A stretch of DNA of 64,000 bases from SAR116 cluster bacterium AG-390-L20 (GTDB lineage Bacteria; Pseudomonadota; Alphaproteobacteria; Puniceispirillales; Marisalimonadaceae), in assembly GCA_003278095.1 (NCBI GenBank), contig QCHB01000008.1:1-64000 (forward strand). The letters run 5' to 3'. Position 1 is the first letter of the stretch, and each line of letters begins with the position of its first letter. Made by a program: the position numbers and the translations under genes. Below are positions 46,012 through 54,867 of the stretch, one piece after another. The notes beneath the pieces were generated by a model that worked only from the letters and a program-made list of their open reading frames with translations, did no database searches and was not told the origin of the DNA.

Positions 46012-46566
46012 TTAAGGAGAGAGCCACTCTCCTTGCCAATTAGTTGTCTTTTTGTAATAAGCACGAATATGTTTAGTCCCTAAAAGCAATAGCTGAATTG
46101 ATTGTATATTACATACCAAAACGGCAAAACGTTTCTGATCTGGGGCATGATCATAGGCAAGGGGGCTTCCAATGACAGTACCTGGACTAGGAATAGTTCC
46201 ATAAGCTATCCTAGAGTTAGTTGGAACATTTCTCCAGTATGGAATAGTAATGTCGCCAGCCTTAACTTCAACAACAACATCCATCTGAATTTGTAATTGC
46301 ACTTTTGGTAGCCAAATGTGAATTCCAGCACGTGAGTTCTCTTTAAGGGCCAACATTTTTGAAGATGCGTTGTCTGTATGGAACTCTATCTGGTTATTTT
46401 TCCTGTCGCACCGTCTCATAACTAACGTGCGGGCATTTGGAAAGCCATCCGCACTTGATGTAACAAAGGTAGGGTGTCTAGCAGGCGATTTTTTGTCAGC
46501 CTTTCCCCGAGAAATCTGTGCCCAGCCAAAGTTCAAAAAATCATCTAATTTTTGAAAAACTTTCAT
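46012..46566 (-). CDS. Pyridoxamine 5'-phosphate oxidase-like FMN protein
   Basis: A 184-residue PNPOx-like split-barrel protein. Characteristic parts are GFPNARTLVMRRCDRKNNQIEF with the FMN phosphate region, then SKMLALKENSRAGIHIWLP. The C-terminal third (FAVLVCNIQSIQLLLLG, WQGEWLSP) is typical of the alphaproteobacterial Pyridox_oxase-like group and not of PdxH. G+C reaches about 47-52% in sampled 60-base lines, far above the neighbours, suggesting recent acquisition. Actual substrate unknown. Confidence 0.86.
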   Translation of the reverse strand: MKVFQKLDDFLNFGWAQISRGKADKKSPARHPTFVTSSADGFPNARTLVMRRCDRKNNQIEFHTDNASSKMLALKENSRAGIHIWLPKVQLQIQMDVVVEVKAGDITIPYWRNVPTNSRIAYGTIPSPGTVIGSPLAYDHAPDQKRFAVLVCNIQSIQLLLLGTKHIRAYYKKTTNWQGEWLSP

Positions 46567-46591
46567 TTATATAATATTTAAATATGACTAT

Positions 46592-47704
46592 TTAGTATGA
46601 GTTGCTTTTAAGATAATAATCCATTCTATTAATTGAACGTATGTTAAAATTCATTTTTTTTCCATTCCGCATTACATCAACTTTAATCATTACTCCATAA
46701 TTTCCAGAACTCCAGACAGTTTTATAAAAAGATTCTAAATTATTAACAAATTGTCCATTTACTGCTGTTATTTCATCGTCTGGCTTAATACCGACTTTGT
46801 AAGAAGGTCCATCTTTACTAACTTTAGTAACAACAATTTTACCACTATTATCATCTGAAGATAATCCAATATAAGGATTAACATTTGAAGTTCTACGACC
46901 ATATCTTACTAAATCTTTCATGATTGGTTTTAAAAGATTAATAGGAACAAACATGTTTCCTGGAGAAATTATCTCCGGGCTTACAGCATCTCTAATAAAA
47001 AGGGAACCTATTCCCACTATTTCACCTTGGGAATTAATTAAAGGGGCTCCTGCCCAAGCTGGATTATTTGGTAAAGTGTAAATAGGTTTCTCTAAGTAAT
47101 ATTCCCACCAACCAGCGAAGGGCCTTCTAGAAACCATCTTAGCTAAAGAACCAATACCCATAGTTGGTGAAGGAAGTATAAAAATAGAATCGTCCATTTT
47201 AATGTTACTTGAGTCACCTATTTTTAGAGATTTTAATTTTGTTGGAACTATAGGGGAAACTAAACCAAAACCAGTCTCAAAATCGTACGCAATTAATCTT
47301 CCAGGTATTTTTTTTCCATTAGATAAGCCGATGGTGATTTCACTCGCCTCAAGAACAATATAGCCAATTGTGAGTATATTTTTATTATCAATTACTACTC
47401 CACTACCTTGTCTGACAGTTCCAAGGCTTTTTGAAGTTCTTGCTTCATCAGGAATTATTGAATGAATACTTACAATTGAATTATACAAATCATTGAATTT
47501 CTCTTTTTTCAAAATAGTTTCTTTAAATTGACCAATTCCCACTTTTTTTAAATTAACTACATTTTTATTCCAATTTTCTTTAGATAAAGAAAACATACTA
47601 AAAGCACTTTCTTTATCTAAAATTTCTGTATCTCCAAATGAAAGGCTACCGTTAAAAGAAAATATAAATAATAAAATAATTAAAAGTTTGTTTTTGATAC
47701 CCAT
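46592..47704 (-). CDS. HtrA-like S1C pseudo-protease with PDZ domain
   Basis: About 370 residues from ATG 47704, which starts a clean signal peptide; an in-frame ATG at 47728 has no ribosome site. The trypsin-like domain (about residues 85-250) aligns with HtrA/DegP, but all three catalytic positions are lost: the His of ILTNxHV is Tyr (ILTIGYIV), the Asp of DxxTDxALL is Gly (DFETGFGLV), and the Ser of GNSGGPL is Ala (AWAGAPL). A C-terminal PDZ domain (about 275-355) looks intact. It is probably a secreted binding or scaffold protein. Confidence 0.86.
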   Translation of the reverse strand: MGIKNKLLIILLFIFSFNGSLSFGDTEILDKESAFSMFSLSKENWNKNVVNLKKVGIGQFKETILKKEKFNDLYNSIVSIHSIIPDEARTSKSLGTVRQGSGVVIDNKNILTIGYIVLEASEITIGLSNGKKIPGRLIAYDFETGFGLVSPIVPTKLKSLKIGDSSNIKMDDSIFILPSPTMGIGSLAKMVSRRPFAGWWEYYLEKPIYTLPNNPAWAGAPLINSQGEIVGIGSLFIRDAVSPEIISPGNMFVPINLLKPIMKDLVRYGRRTSNVNPYIGLSSDDNSGKIVVTKVSKDGPSYKVGIKPDDEITAVNGQFVNNLESFYKTVWSSGNYGVMIKVDVMRNGKKMNFNIRSINRMDYYLKSNSY

Positions 47705-47770
47705 AAAATACCTAATATTATTTAACATATTAAATAAATTAAAATAATTGAAAAAAAATGAAAGAAAAAA

Positions 47771-48514
47771 TTAATATTTTTTAAAAACCTTATTTATAAC
47801 GTGTGTTAATTTATTTTGTATAAGTTTAAAGTCTTGATTTTTTCCTCCAGAGATTTCATCCATATATAAGTCTCTTCTAACTTCAATCATCACTGATTGA
47901 ACTCTTTTATCCTTTTTATAGAATTTAAGAGGAACTATTGATCCTTTAAACGGGTTATTAGTTTTTACACTGAAGTTTAAATTTTTAAATATTTCTTCAA
48001 ACAATAGTTTCAATCTTTTAGATGTATGAAAATCATCAGTCCCAATACAAATTTCTGGTCTTACCATATTCTGTATTAGTTCATATGGTAAGGGATATTT
48101 GGGAAAGCTGTGACAATCAACAATTAAAACTTTGTTATGTTCTTCTAGCATTGTCTCAACTATCTTGGTGAATTTTTCATGATGCTTTTTATAATATTTC
48201 TTAATCAATTTATGTTTAATCAATTCAATATTCTTTAAAGATTTACCATCATGTGTTTTTTCATAAATACATCCCATTCCAACTTTAGACATTGGTTCTA
48301 ATTCATCAATTTCAAATCTTTCTACATCTACAAGAAGTCTGGATATAGGAAATTTCAATAAATGAATATTACAAATATCAAACAATTCATCTGTAAAGTG
48401 ATCAGTCATCTTCAGAAGTTCAATTTGAAGATCTTTTGTTGATAAATTAAAAAATCTTATATATTCGTCTGGGATATTTTTAGAGGAGTGAGGAATATGA
48501 AGCACTATGCTCAT
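47771..48514 (-). CDS. N-formylglutamate amidohydrolase
   Basis: A 247-residue member of the N-formylglutamate amidohydrolase (FGase) family. Motifs are VLHIPHSSKNIP near the start, LVDVERF and the metal-site-like VDCHSFP, with MIEVRRDLYMDE later. In histidine degradation the enzyme releases formate from formylglutamate; no hut genes are present here, so the substrate could differ. Its start is one base from the end of the next gene upstream. Confidence 0.88.
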   Translation of the reverse strand: MSIVLHIPHSSKNIPDEYIRFFNLSTKDLQIELLKMTDHFTDELFDICNIHLLKFPISRLLVDVERFEIDELEPMSKVGMGCIYEKTHDGKSLKNIELIKHKLIKKYYKKHHEKFTKIVETMLEEHNKVLIVDCHSFPKYPLPYELIQNMVRPEICIGTDDFHTSKRLKLLFEEIFKNLNFSVKTNNPFKGSIVPLKFYKKDKRVQSVMIEVRRDLYMDEISGGKNQDFKLIQNKLTHVINKVFKKY

Positions 48515-48934
48515 TTATTCCTCTTCAGATAAAATTGAGATTGATGCCATAGAGGACGTAGGAATATTTTTTTTAAAGAGCTTTATAATCTTTGCAGTAT
48601 AATCTACTTGTCCATTCCAACCCATTTTTCTTAATTCATCAAAATTTATTTGATTACCCACATCAAATTCGTTTAATAAGTCAGGAAGATCGTTCTCTTC
48701 GCAACTCTCAAGTTCAATGGAATATTCTTTATAATCATTTTCGTCATACTTACCATATGTAATTAAGGACCAAGTCCTAAGACCTTCTTTCAAACCATTT
48801 CTTTTAAGATATATATTTTGAACATCTTGACATAAGAATGGACCCACATATCTAAATCCAATGTAAAATACCCGTTGTCTAGGTAATAGTTTTCTTTGTT
48901 TTTCTATTTTTGGGAATTTAACAATATTTGTCAT
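48515..48934 (-). CDS. Hypothetical protein
   Basis: A 139-residue protein that I do not recognise. It starts after a good GCGGAGGCAC ribosome site and its stop directly abuts the start of the FGase-like gene, so the two are co-translated. It is charged, has no signal peptide or membrane helix, and contains RQRVFYIGFRYVGPFLCQ and an acidic C-terminus. Linked expression with the amidohydrolase suggests a shared process. Confidence 0.65.
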   Translation of the reverse strand: MTNIVKFPKIEKQRKLLPRQRVFYIGFRYVGPFLCQDVQNIYLKRNGLKEGLRTWSLITYGKYDENDYKEYSIELESCEENDLPDLLNEFDVGNQINFDELRKMGWNGQVDYTAKIIKLFKKNIPTSSMASISILSEEE

Positions 48935-49109
48935 TTGTGCCTCCGCTTTAGTACTTTAGGCTAGATGCCAAGGCGTACAAGTTGGTAATTAAATGCCTTA
49001 AATATACATAATAATTTCTAAGGACGATTTCAAGCTTTTTGCAAAATCACATATAAAACCAAAGAATATTTTTTTTATAAAAACAAATCGAGTAGATATA
49101 TTCACGATT

Positions 49110-49457
49110 TCAAAAATTAAAAATCAATTGGTTTTCATGAGATGTTTCTCGATAGGAATGATGTTTGTAAAATAAACGAAAATAAATAATAACTAAAACA
49201 TAATCATCAAATTTAGAATTATTTTTTAATTTATTCATTAAAAAAATCAAATATTGAATTATGTAATTTATCTCTAATCTTAGACCTTTTGCGCCGTGTT
49301 TATTATAAACTCTATTAATTAATTTATAAATATATCCATTGTAATAACCAAAAAAATGGTCCGCATCATATAAGTCCATATTTAAATGACGATATAAATC
49401 CTCATTTAATTTACTTATAATTTCTTCTTTAATTTTGATTTGGAACTTAGAATGCAT
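49110..49457 (-). CDS. Hypothetical protein
   Basis: A 115-residue protein with no recognised family. It is rich in Tyr, Asn and Lys, largely helical in appearance, and has no clear signal peptide. It lies at the left edge of what looks like an accessory region. The preceding 49 kb is mainly metabolic, and the genes from here on are small and poorly conserved. Confidence 0.5.
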   Translation of the reverse strand: MHSKFQIKIKEEIISKLNEDLYRHLNMDLYDADHFFGYYNGYIYKLINRVYNKHGAKGLRLEINYIIQYLIFLMNKLKNNSKFDDYVLVIIYFRLFYKHHSYRETSHENQLIFNF

Positions 49458-49501
49458 TCTATAAATTTAAAAGAAAATTGATTTTGATCAATAAAAATAT
49501 C

Positions 49502-50110
49502 TTATTTGATAATGGATTTAAAATAGCACTTTAACCCAAAACCATTATCAAAATGGAAATGGTCGTGGTGTGCTTGATCTGAATCGGGAGTTAAAATATT
49601 GTTAAAATAATTACAAGCTACTTTGTAGGCTTTTTTCAATATCTGTCCTTTTTCTGTGTTTTTATTCCAATCGATTTTTACATTAGCACCATCAATATCT
49701 GATATATCTAATGCAGTGCCATAGCTGTGTTCACTGTAAATTTTTGATCTTGCTATAGTTCTACAATTGTAAGAGCCCATGTGGGTAATAGTTTTTGCTT
49801 TAATTTCGTTTAAATATTTTCCTACTTTTAAAGCAGTTGGACAAGATAAGGTTACGTCTCCCGAAAGTTTGGTGTTATTATATGATTTAACTCTTACTGC
49901 ATTATTAACTCTGCATTGACCTTTTTTGAAAGATCCTAAAGATTTGAAATTTTTAGAATAATTTTTCAATTCTTCAATACAAGATTTTCCACCATTATAT
50001 AGTGTAAGGTATCTTAATTTATTGAAAGAATGACTTAAAAAATTGAAATAAAATTCAGCAATAATAACAGCTATTATTAATGTTATGAAAAAAGTGATTA
50101 TTCTGAGCAT
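49502..50110 (-). CDS. Extensin-like C-terminal domain protein
   Basis: A 202-residue envelope protein with one N-terminal membrane or signal segment (residues 2-24). The rest is an extensin-like C-terminal domain related to M15/DD-peptidase folds: SCPTALKVGKYL, SYNCRTIARSKIYSEHSYGTALDI with the metal-type H and D, and HHDHFHFDNGFGLKC. It may act on peptidoglycan. Paired Cys residues suggest disulfides outside the cytoplasm. Confidence 0.85.
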   Translation of the reverse strand: MLRIITFFITLIIAVIIAEFYFNFLSHSFNKLRYLTLYNGGKSCIEELKNYSKNFKSLGSFKKGQCRVNNAVRVKSYNNTKLSGDVTLSCPTALKVGKYLNEIKAKTITHMGSYNCRTIARSKIYSEHSYGTALDISDIDGANVKIDWNKNTEKGQILKKAYKVACNYFNNILTPDSDQAHHDHFHFDNGFGLKCYFKSIIK

Positions 50111-50152
50111 TATTTACTTATATAAAAAATAAAATATTTTAAAATAAATTAA

Positions 50153-50674
50153 TTACTTTTCATGAACTTTATTACCGCTTACCCAAAAGAACTTTACACC
50201 AAGTTGTTTAGCTGCAGAATAAATCCTGTGTTCATATTTTCCCCAAAAACCATTCGTATCATATATGGCGACGGCAGGCTTTTTTCCAGTCAGTGTAGAG
50301 GCAAACACAGCCTGTTGAATGCTATCTAAGCTACTTCTCTTATCTAATCCTCCTTCAATGACATATTCATCTGTAACTATATCTATTCTTATAGATGCCA
50401 CTCGTGGAGTAGAACCATTTATATTATAATCATAATTATAAGTAACTTCAGTTTTACCACCTAGATGATTTGCAAGTCTAAGGTTAAAAGTATCTTCATT
50501 TCCAAAAGACATGCTACTTGAATTTGATGATTTGCTTTGACTATTAGAGCCTCTATGACAGTGATAATCACCAGTACTACGGTTATTATGACAACCTTGT
50601 TTGTTTAATCCACCACCATGTGAAAATGCATTAGAGGATAAAAAAAGAAAAAGGATGATAGTTAAATATTTCAT
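50153..50674 (-). CDS. Secreted YHYH-type protein
   Basis: A 173-residue protein with a signal peptide (1-18, ending AFS). Immediately after it comes the His/Cys-rich HGGGLNKQGCHNNRSTG and DYHCHRG, the YHYH motif found in secreted proteins of marine bacteria. A C-terminal alpha/beta region (VIEGGLDKRSSLDSIQQAVF, GKKPAVAIYDTNG) resembles restriction-nuclease-like or sensor domains but is not assigned. It follows the extensin-like gene's direction. Confidence 0.7.
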   Translation of the reverse strand: MKYLTIILFLFLSSNAFSHGGGLNKQGCHNNRSTGDYHCHRGSNSQSKSSNSSSMSFGNEDTFNLRLANHLGGKTEVTYNYDYNINGSTPRVASIRIDIVTDEYVIEGGLDKRSSLDSIQQAVFASTLTGKKPAVAIYDTNGFWGKYEHRIYSAAKQLGVKFFWVSGNKVHEK

Positions 50675-50696
50675 ATAATATCCTTTTCTTTCTTAA

Positions 50697-50882
50697 TTAT
50701 TTAAAGATATTCATAATTTTTCTACTCATATAAGATCTTGCTCTAGAACTGATCTTACCCGTAACTCTATTAGTAACTCTTGTTCCAATTTTATTTCGCT
50801 TTACCGCATTTACATCCCCAAGTATTTTGGCTGTTGTATACAGAAAAGATCTAATTTTACCGATTGTTATTTTTTTCATCAT
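50697..50882 (-). CDS. Small basic conserved-type protein
   Basis: A 61-residue, strongly basic protein with the pattern YTTAKILGDVNAVKRNKIGTR followed by VTNRVTGK repeats and a C-terminal SRKIMNIF. Short proteins of this pattern occur widely in alphaproteobacteria and mobile regions; their role is unknown, with nucleic-acid or membrane binding possible from charge alone. Confidence 0.6.
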   Translation of the reverse strand: MMKKITIGKIRSFLYTTAKILGDVNAVKRNKIGTRVTNRVTGKISSRARSYMSRKIMNIFK

Positions 50883-51001
50883 ACAATAATAAAAATGTTT
50901 TTTTATAAGTTTACTTGTTTATTATTACTTAAAATTAAAAATTGTATAGTAAGCAATTGTAAAATTACTTTTTATTTACTTTATTTTTTTGAAACAAAAA
51001 T

Positions 51002-51574
51002 ATGTCTAAATTAAAAAAACAATTTTGGTTCTACGGTGTCATACCTATTCTAATTCTTTATTTTTTTGCGCTTCATTTTTGGGGACAAAATCTTACTTTA
51101 GGTTTCAATGATTGTTTACCAAATCGAAGTTGTTCAGATTTTTTCATGAAAGAATTACAGAGATCTCAAAACTTTGTATACATAATTAGCATTTTAATAT
51201 TTTCTTGGACAATTTGGAATAGTTATAAAGTGTTTCAAATTTCTAAAACAAACCAAAATAAAAAAATAAAGATCATCTCAAGGGTATCTGTTATTATCTG
51301 TCCAATAATAGCCATTTTATTATTTCCATTTATCGCTCTTGAGCTTGCTAGAACCCCAAGTTATTTGATGAATTTTTATTATGATTTGTGGGTATATATT
51401 CTTCAATCACTTGGAGGGGCACCCGGGAAATTTGGTATGGGTTATTACATAGCAAACATAGTCTTATTTGTAATTATTCAACCGATATTAATTTTAAGTT
51501 TCTTTATCCTTTGGATAAAACAAAGAAAACAAAATGCTCTTATTCAATCTGAATTAAATTTAGAGGATCAATAA
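51002..51574 (+). CDS. Hypothetical membrane protein
   Basis: A 190-residue protein with about four hydrophobic helices (residues about 10-28, 55-75, 92-112, 147-172) and a short extracytoplasmic loop holding two Cys (NDCLPNRSCSD). I do not recognise a family. It overlaps the next small membrane gene by one base, so the two probably form a unit. Confidence 0.65.
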   Translation: MSKLKKQFWFYGVIPILILYFFALHFWGQNLTLGFNDCLPNRSCSDFFMKELQRSQNFVYIISILIFSWTIWNSYKVFQISKTNQNKKIKIISRVSVIICPIIAILLFPFIALELARTPSYLMNFYYDLWVYILQSLGGAPGKFGMGYYIANIVLFVIIQPILILSFFILWIKQRKQNALIQSELNLEDQ

Positions 51575-51768
51575 TGAGTGATTTAATAAAAACCTTTTTC
51601 TTTGAATGTGTTGAGATAATGAGGTTTTTATCTGCTTATACTTTTTTTACATATAAAGAAATTAATACGATTGTTTTCCTATTGATTGAACCATTTTTAG
51701 TTATATTATTCTTTTTATTGTGGAGATTTGAAAAAAATAAAAATAAGAAACTAAGAAAATTAACCTGA
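51574..51768 (+). CDS. Small membrane protein
   Basis: A 64-residue protein with one or two hydrophobic helices (FLSAYTFFTYKE and TIVFLLIEPFLVILFFLLW) and a basic C-terminal tail. It starts on the last base of the preceding membrane gene (ATAATG), which supports expression as a partner subunit. No family recognised. Confidence 0.55.
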   Translation: MSDLIKTFFFECVEIMRFLSAYTFFTYKEINTIVFLLIEPFLVILFFLLWRFEKNKNKKLRKLT

Positions 51769-51795
51769 TTACATTAAATAGATAAAAATATAAGT

Positions 51796-52460
51796 TTATT
51801 TTTTAATAATTGAGTTAATTATACCTACAATGACTGGGCAATAATTTGCAGGACCAGCAAATTGAAGAGATAATTTTAATGCATTATCTTTATCTAAAAA
51901 ATGAAAAGCTGTGTGCATAACATCTAGTACATAGCCACCATTGTTTAAATTGGCATTTTGAATTCTGTCCCATATATCCTTTGTTGTGTCATTTTTACTA
52001 ACTAAGTCTTTGCTATCCCTCCATGAATATCCTTCAAGAAGATATCTACATAGTAGTGCCATTACCCCAGAACAATTTCCTGCATCAGGGTGATAGTGGG
52101 TAATACGTGCTTCTTGCCTTGCATAATATATAATTTTATTCGTTGGTATTTTTTTAAAGCGGCTAATGGTGCAATTCTATGGGCAGGACCACAGCCGGCA
52201 GTAGCGCCCTTTAACTCTTCATTGACTTGTATAGAAGCATCATCAACATTTACACCTTGAGATACCTTTTGAAAAACCATTGCAAAAGTAGGTCCTGTGT
52301 CAAAAGCATCTGTTTTCCACCAATGATAGTAGCGTTTAACCAAGTCATTTTTATTAAATCCATTACTTGTAATTAAGCTTTTAGATAGGATTTTAGCAAG
52401 CTCAGTTGGTCCACCGTTTTTATCACCGTCGATATAACCTTTAAGTATTACACTGTGCAT
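51796..52460 (-). pseudogene. ADP-ribosylglycohydrolase family gene split by a frameshift
   Basis: Two minus-strand frames together give one ADP-ribosylglycohydrolase-like protein. The first (52460 to about 52150) has DGDKNGGPTELAKILSKSL, TDAFDTGPTFAMVF and AGCGPAHRIAPLAA. The second carries ARITHYHPDAGNCSGVMALL, CRYLLEGYSW, NNGGYVLDVMHTAFHFL and FAGPANYCPVIVG. The shift lies at a run of seven A (52149-52155 on the complementary strand): one extra A, or a -1 slip on A-AAA-AAA, restores a continuous frame of about 222 residues. It could be a dying gene, a homopolymer sequencing error or programmed frameshifting. Divergent from the five-gene membrane operon. Confidence 0.8.
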
Positions 52461-52546
52461 TTAATATCATTTTTAAAAGTCATAATTGCTTTTCAAGTTT
52501 TATTAATTACAATTAACATGTTTACAAACGTACTACAGTTAAAAAG

Positions 52547-54031
52547 ATGGCTTTTGAATTAAAAAAAATACTTTCTTCCCTCAATAATACAACGTCTGTG
52601 TTTGACGAAGGAACGGGCGAATTCAACACTATAGATGTTAATTTAGCCAAAAATAATCTCCAATTAACCGAAAGATCATCTGAAAATGGATCAAAGAATA
52701 TTCCTGCTATTACTTCATCAAAAAAAGATGCTATGGCAGTGGAAATTGATTCTTATCTAAAACATTTAATATTAATGGCTAAAGACAAGCTCCTTAATAG
52801 GGAGAAAGCAATCGATGAACTTAGCCAAATACAATCTGAAGGATCACTAGAGTATATAACTGAAATCTATGAAAATGGTAAAGCTGATCTAAATACTACT
52901 GCTAAAGATAGATATAATGATTTATTTACCGCCAGAAGAGATTGGATTTTAGGAGAAAAAGAACTCGCTGGTTTCAGAGAAGATCATAAGAGAAGAGGTC
53001 CAGCAAGATTTGACGATAATAACACAAAGAATTATGGGTGGATTTTTCTTATTACAATTATTGAAATTATTGCCAATGCAGTTTTTTTAGGAGGGGCTCA
53101 TAGAGATGGTCCTGCTGGTGTTTTTGCTGAAATATTGATGTTTGGCATTATAAATATTGGGTTTTCATTTATTCTAGGATTTTATATTTGGCGAGGATTT
53201 TATCACATAAGTTCTTTTAGAAACTCTGTGTCGGGTATTTTAGCGGTCCCAATATTATTCCTTATAGCATCTTTGAATTTATTTTTAGCACATTACCGTG
53301 ACAAGCTTGAAAGCTTAAATAAAGCTAATTTAGCTATTGATGAGATGAATGTCTTATTTATTGAGATTGGTAGTAAGGCAAGAGAGGCTTTTTTAAGTCA
53401 TCCATTTTTTTTAGATGATTTTAAATCTTATTTATTAATGTTCATTGGTTTAATAGCATCAACTATCGCTATAATAAAAAGTTTTCAATTAGACGATCCA
53501 TATCCCGGATACGGTAAAATTAGTAGAGAACAATCAAAGTTAGCAGATTCATATAACAAAAAGCAAACAAATGCTTTTGAAGATATGGATGATTTAGCTG
53601 ATGATTTTTCAAATCAGATTAATGAGCAATTGAACGTTCTTAAAGGAAATGAAACAGCTATTATAACAAGACAACAGGATAAAAAACAGCTTCACGAAAA
53701 ATATAATAATTGGCTTTCTTCAGTTCAGTCAGTAGGGGAGTCCTTGTACGCATTTTATCGTGAAGAAAACATAAAGGCTAGAAAAAGCAAAAAAGAACCA
53801 AAATCTTTTAAAATTGATTATTTAGTTTCAAATGACGCTAAGTCAAAACTAGGACCACAAAAAAGGATAGTCTCGAGTTATATGACTGCACAAAAAACAT
53901 GTAAAAAATATGTGGATAGTCTTAATCGACAATCAGAAAAATACCAGAATATGTTTAAAGATATTGAAAACATGTCTCCAGATAAAGTGTTGGGTCAAGA
54001 GTATAAGCAGCCGACAGTATTTAAGAGTTAA
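52547..54031 (+). CDS. Four-helix membrane protein, gene 1 of the channel-like operon
   Basis: A 494-residue protein. A soluble N-terminal part (1-160) with a helical segment is followed by four membrane helices (about 163-185, 193-218, 228-250, 295-315) and a long charged coiled-coil-like C-terminus (320-494). No recognised domain. It is followed 2 bases later by the vWA-like gene and then by the MotA- and MotB-like genes without gaps, so it is probably a membrane component of the same complex. Confidence 0.8.
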   Translation: MAFELKKILSSLNNTTSVFDEGTGEFNTIDVNLAKNNLQLTERSSENGSKNIPAITSSKKDAMAVEIDSYLKHLILMAKDKLLNREKAIDELSQIQSEGSLEYITEIYENGKADLNTTAKDRYNDLFTARRDWILGEKELAGFREDHKRRGPARFDDNNTKNYGWIFLITIIEIIANAVFLGGAHRDGPAGVFAEILMFGIINIGFSFILGFYIWRGFYHISSFRNSVSGILAVPILFLIASLNLFLAHYRDKLESLNKANLAIDEMNVLFIEIGSKAREAFLSHPFFLDDFKSYLLMFIGLIASTIAIIKSFQLDDPYPGYGKISREQSKLADSYNKKQTNAFEDMDDLADDFSNQINEQLNVLKGNETAIITRQQDKKQLHEKYNNWLSSVQSVGESLYAFYREENIKARKSKKEPKSFKIDYLVSNDAKSKLGPQKRIVSSYMTAQKTCKKYVDSLNRQSEKYQNMFKDIENMSPDKVLGQEYKQPTVFKS

Positions 54032-54033
54032 AA

Positions 54034-54867
54034 ATGTCTAAAAGAAGAGACAGAAACACAAGAAAGAGAAGTTCCAATTTCTCCTTTTCAAGTATTTTAC
54101 CATGGTTTTTTGGAAGCTTGCTTATTGCCGGAATAGTCGGTTACATGATAATAAGGCCTCCAGCTGTAAACCAAAAAACTTTTTGTGATGAGAAAGGTAA
54201 TATACCCGGTGTAACAGTCCTTTTAATAGATGTAAGTGACAAATTATCAAATAGTCAAAAAGCAAGACTTAATAACGAACTTATTAACATAAGTAATACT
54301 TCTTCTAGTAGAACTGAAGCTGTTTTAAACAAGGGAGAGAAATTAGTAGTTTATTTTGTTGAACAAGAAGGAATCAAACCAAGCTTAGCTTTTTCAATGT
54401 GTCATCCGGGAGATATCTCAAAAAGAAGTCTCTTAGAGAAATTTTCAGAGGGTGAAAGTTTTGCCAAAAAGAAATGGGAGAAATTTTCAAAAGACACTAC
54501 AACAGAAATAGATAATAAAATAAGTCAAACGTCTTCAATAGGCACATCTCCAATAATAGAAACCATACAATTTATAAGATCCAAAGAATTTCCACCACCA
54601 AGTTTGATTAATGAAAATTCAAATTATAATTTAATTATTTGGTCTGACATGATCCAAAACAGTGAAATATCTAATCATTTTAAACAAATAAATGATTATA
54701 AAAAAGTTTTAAGAGAAAACCCTTTGGTATTAAATTCAATCAAAATTTCTATTTTTCAACTAATGTCCAAGAAATATATAAAATACCAAACAAATAAACA
54801 ATTAATGTGGTGGAGAAAAGTTTTTGCATCATCTAAAGCTAATTTGAAATTGTGGGAGCCATTGTAG
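54034..54867 (+). CDS. Membrane-anchored vWA-like protein, gene 2 of the channel-like operon
   Basis: A 277-residue protein with a very basic N-terminus (KRRDRNTRKR), one membrane helix (about 21-41) and a soluble domain that should lie outside the cytoplasm. It opens with VTVLLIDVSDKLSNSQ (D66-x-S68) and later has YNLIIWSDMIQNS, giving a von Willebrand A-like Rossmann pattern. The MIDAS is not canonical (D-x-S-D-K), so metal binding is uncertain. Its stop is directly followed by the MotA-like start. Confidence 0.8.
   Translation: MSKRRDRNTRKRSSNFSFSSILPWFFGSLLIAGIVGYMIIRPPAVNQKTFCDEKGNIPGVTVLLIDVSDKLSNSQKARLNNELINISNTSSSRTEAVLNKGEKLVVYFVEQEGIKPSLAFSMCHPGDISKRSLLEKFSEGESFAKKKWEKFSKDTTTEIDNKISQTSSIGTSPIIETIQFIRSKEFPPPSLINENSNYNLIIWSDMIQNSEISNHFKQINDYKKVLRENPLVLNSIKISIFQLMSKKYIKYQTNKQLMWWRKVFASSKANLKLWEPL

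Noticed and set aside
48935-49109. The gap before the hypothetical gene at 48515-48934, checked for a tRNA or small RNA.
   Set aside because: No cloverleaf or T-loop sequence was recognised; only a good ribosome site for the downstream gene was clear.
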